From Dichotomicrobium sp964466965 (GTDB taxonomy: Bacteria > Pseudomonadota > Alphaproteobacteria > Rhizobiales > Rhodomicrobiaceae): DNA of 17,192 nt. The translations under genes and the position numbers were made by a program. Shown here in pieces: positions 15,525-17,192 of the stretch. The DNA is taken from contig CAYXPZ010000052.1 of assembly GCA_964466965.1 (NCBI GenBank), forward strand, positions 1-17,192, in the 5' to 3' direction. The notes beneath the pieces are model-generated. The model saw nothing but the letters and a program-made list of their open reading frames with translations, did not search any database and was not told the DNA's origin. Position 1 is the stretch's first letter. Every line of letters begins with the position of its first letter.

Positions 15525-15802
15525 GCTTACACCTCCCTTTTTCTCTCCCCACTGGGGGCGGAACAGCGCGCGGACGTTATCATGACGCGCCGGATTGAGC
15601 TACAAAGAGCGCCGTCAGACGAACCGCGTTTCCTCCGATTTGGGCGGATAAGGGAATGCCGCAGACAGCGGCCTCGCGGTGCAAATCCGCGGCGCTTGGT
15701 TTCATGGACCTGAGCAGCCTGTCTCGGGCATGGACATGCAGCGCATTTTCATATTGAACCGTCCCGGGGCGCGGGCGCGCATGCTAAGCAGGGACAGTTT
15801 AG
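15525..15802. promoter_or_regulatory. Divergent control region between the binding-protein and livG genes
   Basis: These 278 bases contain no credible gene. They hold the start signals for both directions and several small symmetric elements: CCCCACTGGGG near 15547, CGCGG(7 nt)CCGCG at 15675-15691, GCATG-GA-CATGC at 15728-15739, and two copies of CATGGAC (15703 and 15729) 26 bases apart. Any of these could be operator half-sites, but none matches a regulator site that I know. I could not identify a good plus-strand promoter for livG. Confidence 0.45.
15576..15605 (-). promoter_or_regulatory. Candidate promoter of the binding-protein gene
   Basis: On the minus strand TTGTAG (15605-15600) and GATAAC (15581-15576) are separated by 18 bases. 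They match three and four of the six sigma-70 consensus positions. The predicted start would leave a leader of roughly 45 bases before the ATG at 15524. The match is modest; geometry and position are its main support. Confidence 0.3.
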
Positions 15803-16567
15803 GTGATTGTTGTCGAGAACATCTCGAAGTCGTTCGGCGGACTTAAGGCGGTGCGCGAGTGTTCGCTCGAAATGGCGAACGGCACGATCACAGGGTTGAT
15901 CGGGCCGAACGGGGCGGGCAAGTCGACGCTTTTCGGCATCATCGCCGGGTTCATCCGCCCGGATTCAGGCCGCATCCTTCTGGACGGGCGGGATATCAGT
16001 GGCGTCAAGCCGCACCACCTGTTTCACCTCGGGCTGATCCGCACCTTCCAGATCCCGCACGAATTCAGCCGGATGACCGTGCGCGAAAACCTTATGCTCG
16101 TGCCCGCCGCGCAGCAGGGCGAAAGCCTGCTGATCTCCTGGCTACGCTGGAGCGCGGTACGCCAACAGGAGATCGAGATCGCCGACAAGGCGGATGAGGT
16201 GCTCGAATTCCTACAGCTCTCGCATGTTGCCGGCGAGTTGGCGGGGCGGCTGTCCGGCGGGCAGAAGAAGTTGCTCGACATTGGCCGCGCGATGATGACC
16301 GACGCCAAGGTCGTGCTGCTCGACGAGCCGGGCGCGGGCGTGAACCGTACGCTGCTGGCGCAGATCACCGATACGATCCGGCGGCTCAATGAAGAGCGCG
16401 GCTATACCTTCTGCCTCATCGAGCACGACATGGATATGATCGCCGAGCTTTGCGATCCGGTTATCGTGATGGCGCAGGGCGCCGTCCTCGCGCGTGGCAC
16501 GATGAAGGAAATCCGCGCGAACGAGGCGGTGCGCGAGGCCTATCTCGGCCACACCGAGCCGGCATGA
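15803..16567 (+). CDS. livG: HAAT-family ABC importer ATP-binding protein, LivG type, 254 aa
   Basis: The cytoplasmic ATPase of a branched-chain amino acid-type importer. Intact motifs are Walker A GPNGAGKST (34-42), the Q-loop RTFQIP (Q83), signature LSGGQKK (150-156), Walker B VVLLDEP (170-176) followed by GAGVNRT, and the H-loop in IEHDMDMI (H208). LSGGQKKLLDIGRAMM with DEPGAGVN and IEHDMD is the LivG pattern as opposed to LivF. The start is a GTG at 15803, chosen because the protein then begins at the expected first beta-strand (VVENISKSFGG); AGGGA lies upstream at a loose spacing. The LivF-type gene overlaps or follows within 20 bases. The LivH and LivM permeases are not in the window. 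Confidence 0.92.
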   Translation: MIVVENISKSFGGLKAVRECSLEMANGTITGLIGPNGAGKSTLFGIIAGFIRPDSGRILLDGRDISGVKPHHLFHLGLIRTFQIPHEFSRMTVRENLMLVPAAQQGESLLISWLRWSAVRQQEIEIADKADEVLEFLQLSHVAGELAGRLSGGQKKLLDIGRAMMTDAKVVLLDEPGAGVNRTLLAQITDTIRRLNEERGYTFCLIEHDMDMIAELCDPVIVMAQGAVLARGTMKEIRANEAVREAYLGHTEPA

Positions 16568-16587
16568 GGCATCAAACGGGGGGCGGC

Positions 16588-17192
16588 GTGAGCCTGCTGG
16601 CGGCGAGCAACATCTATGGCGGCTATGGCGGCGTCGACATCTTGAACGGCGTCAGCGTGCGCGTGGAGCCGGGCGAGATCGTCACCATCGTTGGGCCGAA
16701 CGGCGCGGGCAAGTCCACCTTCATCAAGGCGCTGGCGGGGCTGGTGACGATCCGCTCCGGCGATGTGCGCTTCGGCGGAAAGGACATCACTGGTATCGCT
16801 CCCGAGCAGGCCGCGCGCATCGGCATCTCCTACGTGCCGCAGGAGCGCAACGTCTTCACCTCCATGACCGTCATGGAGAACCTGGAGATGGGCGCGTTCC
16901 TGCGCAGCGACGACTACAGCGGCCAGTTTGAGAAGATCTTCGCGCTGTTCCCGCGCCTGCGAGAGCGGCGCGCGCAGCCGGTCTGGCAGATGTCGGGCGG
17001 CGAGCGACAGATGGTGGCGATGGGCCGCGCTTTGATGGTGGAGCCGAAGCTCTTGATCCTTGATGAGCCGACGGCGGGTTTGTCGCCGCTGTTCATGGAT
17101 CAGGTGTTTGCGCAGGTGAAGGAGATCAACGGGCTCGGCATCGGCATCCTGATGGTCGAGCAGAACGCGAAGCAGGCGCTGGCGGTCTCGGA
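16588..17192 (+). CDS. livF: HAAT-family ABC importer ATP-binding protein, LivF type (partial, runs off the window)
   Basis: The second ATPase of the same importer, cut by the window end after about 201 codons (full LivF is about 235). Motifs seen are Walker A GPNGAGKST (36-44), the Q-loop VPQERN (Q85), signature MSGGERQ (135-141), Walker B LLILDEP (155-161) followed by TAGLSP, and VEQNAKQAL, where glutamine replaces the H-loop histidine as is usual in LivF. The GTG at 16588 is preferred because a G-rich Shine-Dalgarno-like run (16578-16583) precedes it and it yields the usual short LivF N-terminus. An in-frame ATG at 16564 overlaps the livG stop as ATGA and would add eight residues. Either way the two ATPases are translationally linked. 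Confidence 0.92.
   Translation, partial: MSLLAASNIYGGYGGVDILNGVSVRVEPGEIVTIVGPNGAGKSTFIKALAGLVTIRSGDVRFGGKDITGIAPEQAARIGISYVPQERNVFTSMTVMENLEMGAFLRSDDYSGQFEKIFALFPRLRERRAQPVWQMSGGERQMVAMGRALMVEPKLLILDEPTAGLSPLFMDQVFAQVKEINGLGIGILMVEQNAKQALAVS

Noticed and set aside
1..17192. CRISPR arrays, insertion sequences, prophage genes, tRNA or rRNA genes
   Set aside because: I saw no regularly spaced repeats, transposase or integrase motifs, terminal inverted repeats, or RNA-gene-like segments. Gene content and codon style look uniform across the window.

Overview
The window is GC-rich, tightly packed bacterial chromosome. Its gene content (ectoine catabolism genes, a HAAT-type liv cassette, pirin, DUF427, DedA) points to an alphaproteobacterium, perhaps a marine or salt-tolerant one. 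That assignment is an inference from content and codon style; there is no rRNA or other marker. I saw no mobile elements, tRNA or rRNA genes, or CRISPR arrays.

Layout. (1) 1-156: the 3' end of an unrecognised plus-strand gene, converging on (2) 301-939 (-), an unrecognised two-helix membrane protein that lies downstream of (3) 994-2649 (-), an MHS-family (ProP-like) proton symporter with an extra loop of about 100 residues. (4) 2849-4225 (-), a class III PLP aminotransferase, is divergent from (5) 4361-5548 (+) doeA, ectoine hydrolase, and (6) 5551-6546 (+) doeB, N-acetyl-diaminobutyrate deacetylase. Genes 3-6 read as an ectoine utilisation locus. The symporter may import ectoine, DoeA opens the ring to N-acetyl-2,4-diaminobutyrate, DoeB removes the acetyl group, and the aminotransferase (probable DoeD) would convert diaminobutyrate to aspartate semialdehyde. 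DoeC, a regulator, and the usual TRAP (Ueh) or ABC (Ehu) ectoine importer are not in the window.

(7) 6638-10968 (+): a three-gene MacB/DevBCA-type export system made of an ATPase, a single-chain duplicated FtsX permease and an HlyD-type adaptor, with only 1-4 bases between genes. (8) 11061-13148 (+): pirin, a DUF427 protein and a small DedA-family membrane protein. (9) 13165-15524 (-): a branched-chain-amino-acid-type periplasmic binding protein, followed across a strong hairpin by a secreted major-royal-jelly-protein (MRJP) family beta-propeller. The DedA and MRJP genes converge with only 16 bases between stop codons. (10) 15803 to the end (+): the LivG- and LivF-type ATPases, divergent from the binding protein. 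LivF runs off the window, and the LivH/LivM permeases are probably beyond it.

Most of the content belongs to known families. The points most worth a second look are the MHS transporter within a doe locus, the binding-protein/MRJP pairing with its intervening hairpin, and the two unrecognised genes at the left end.
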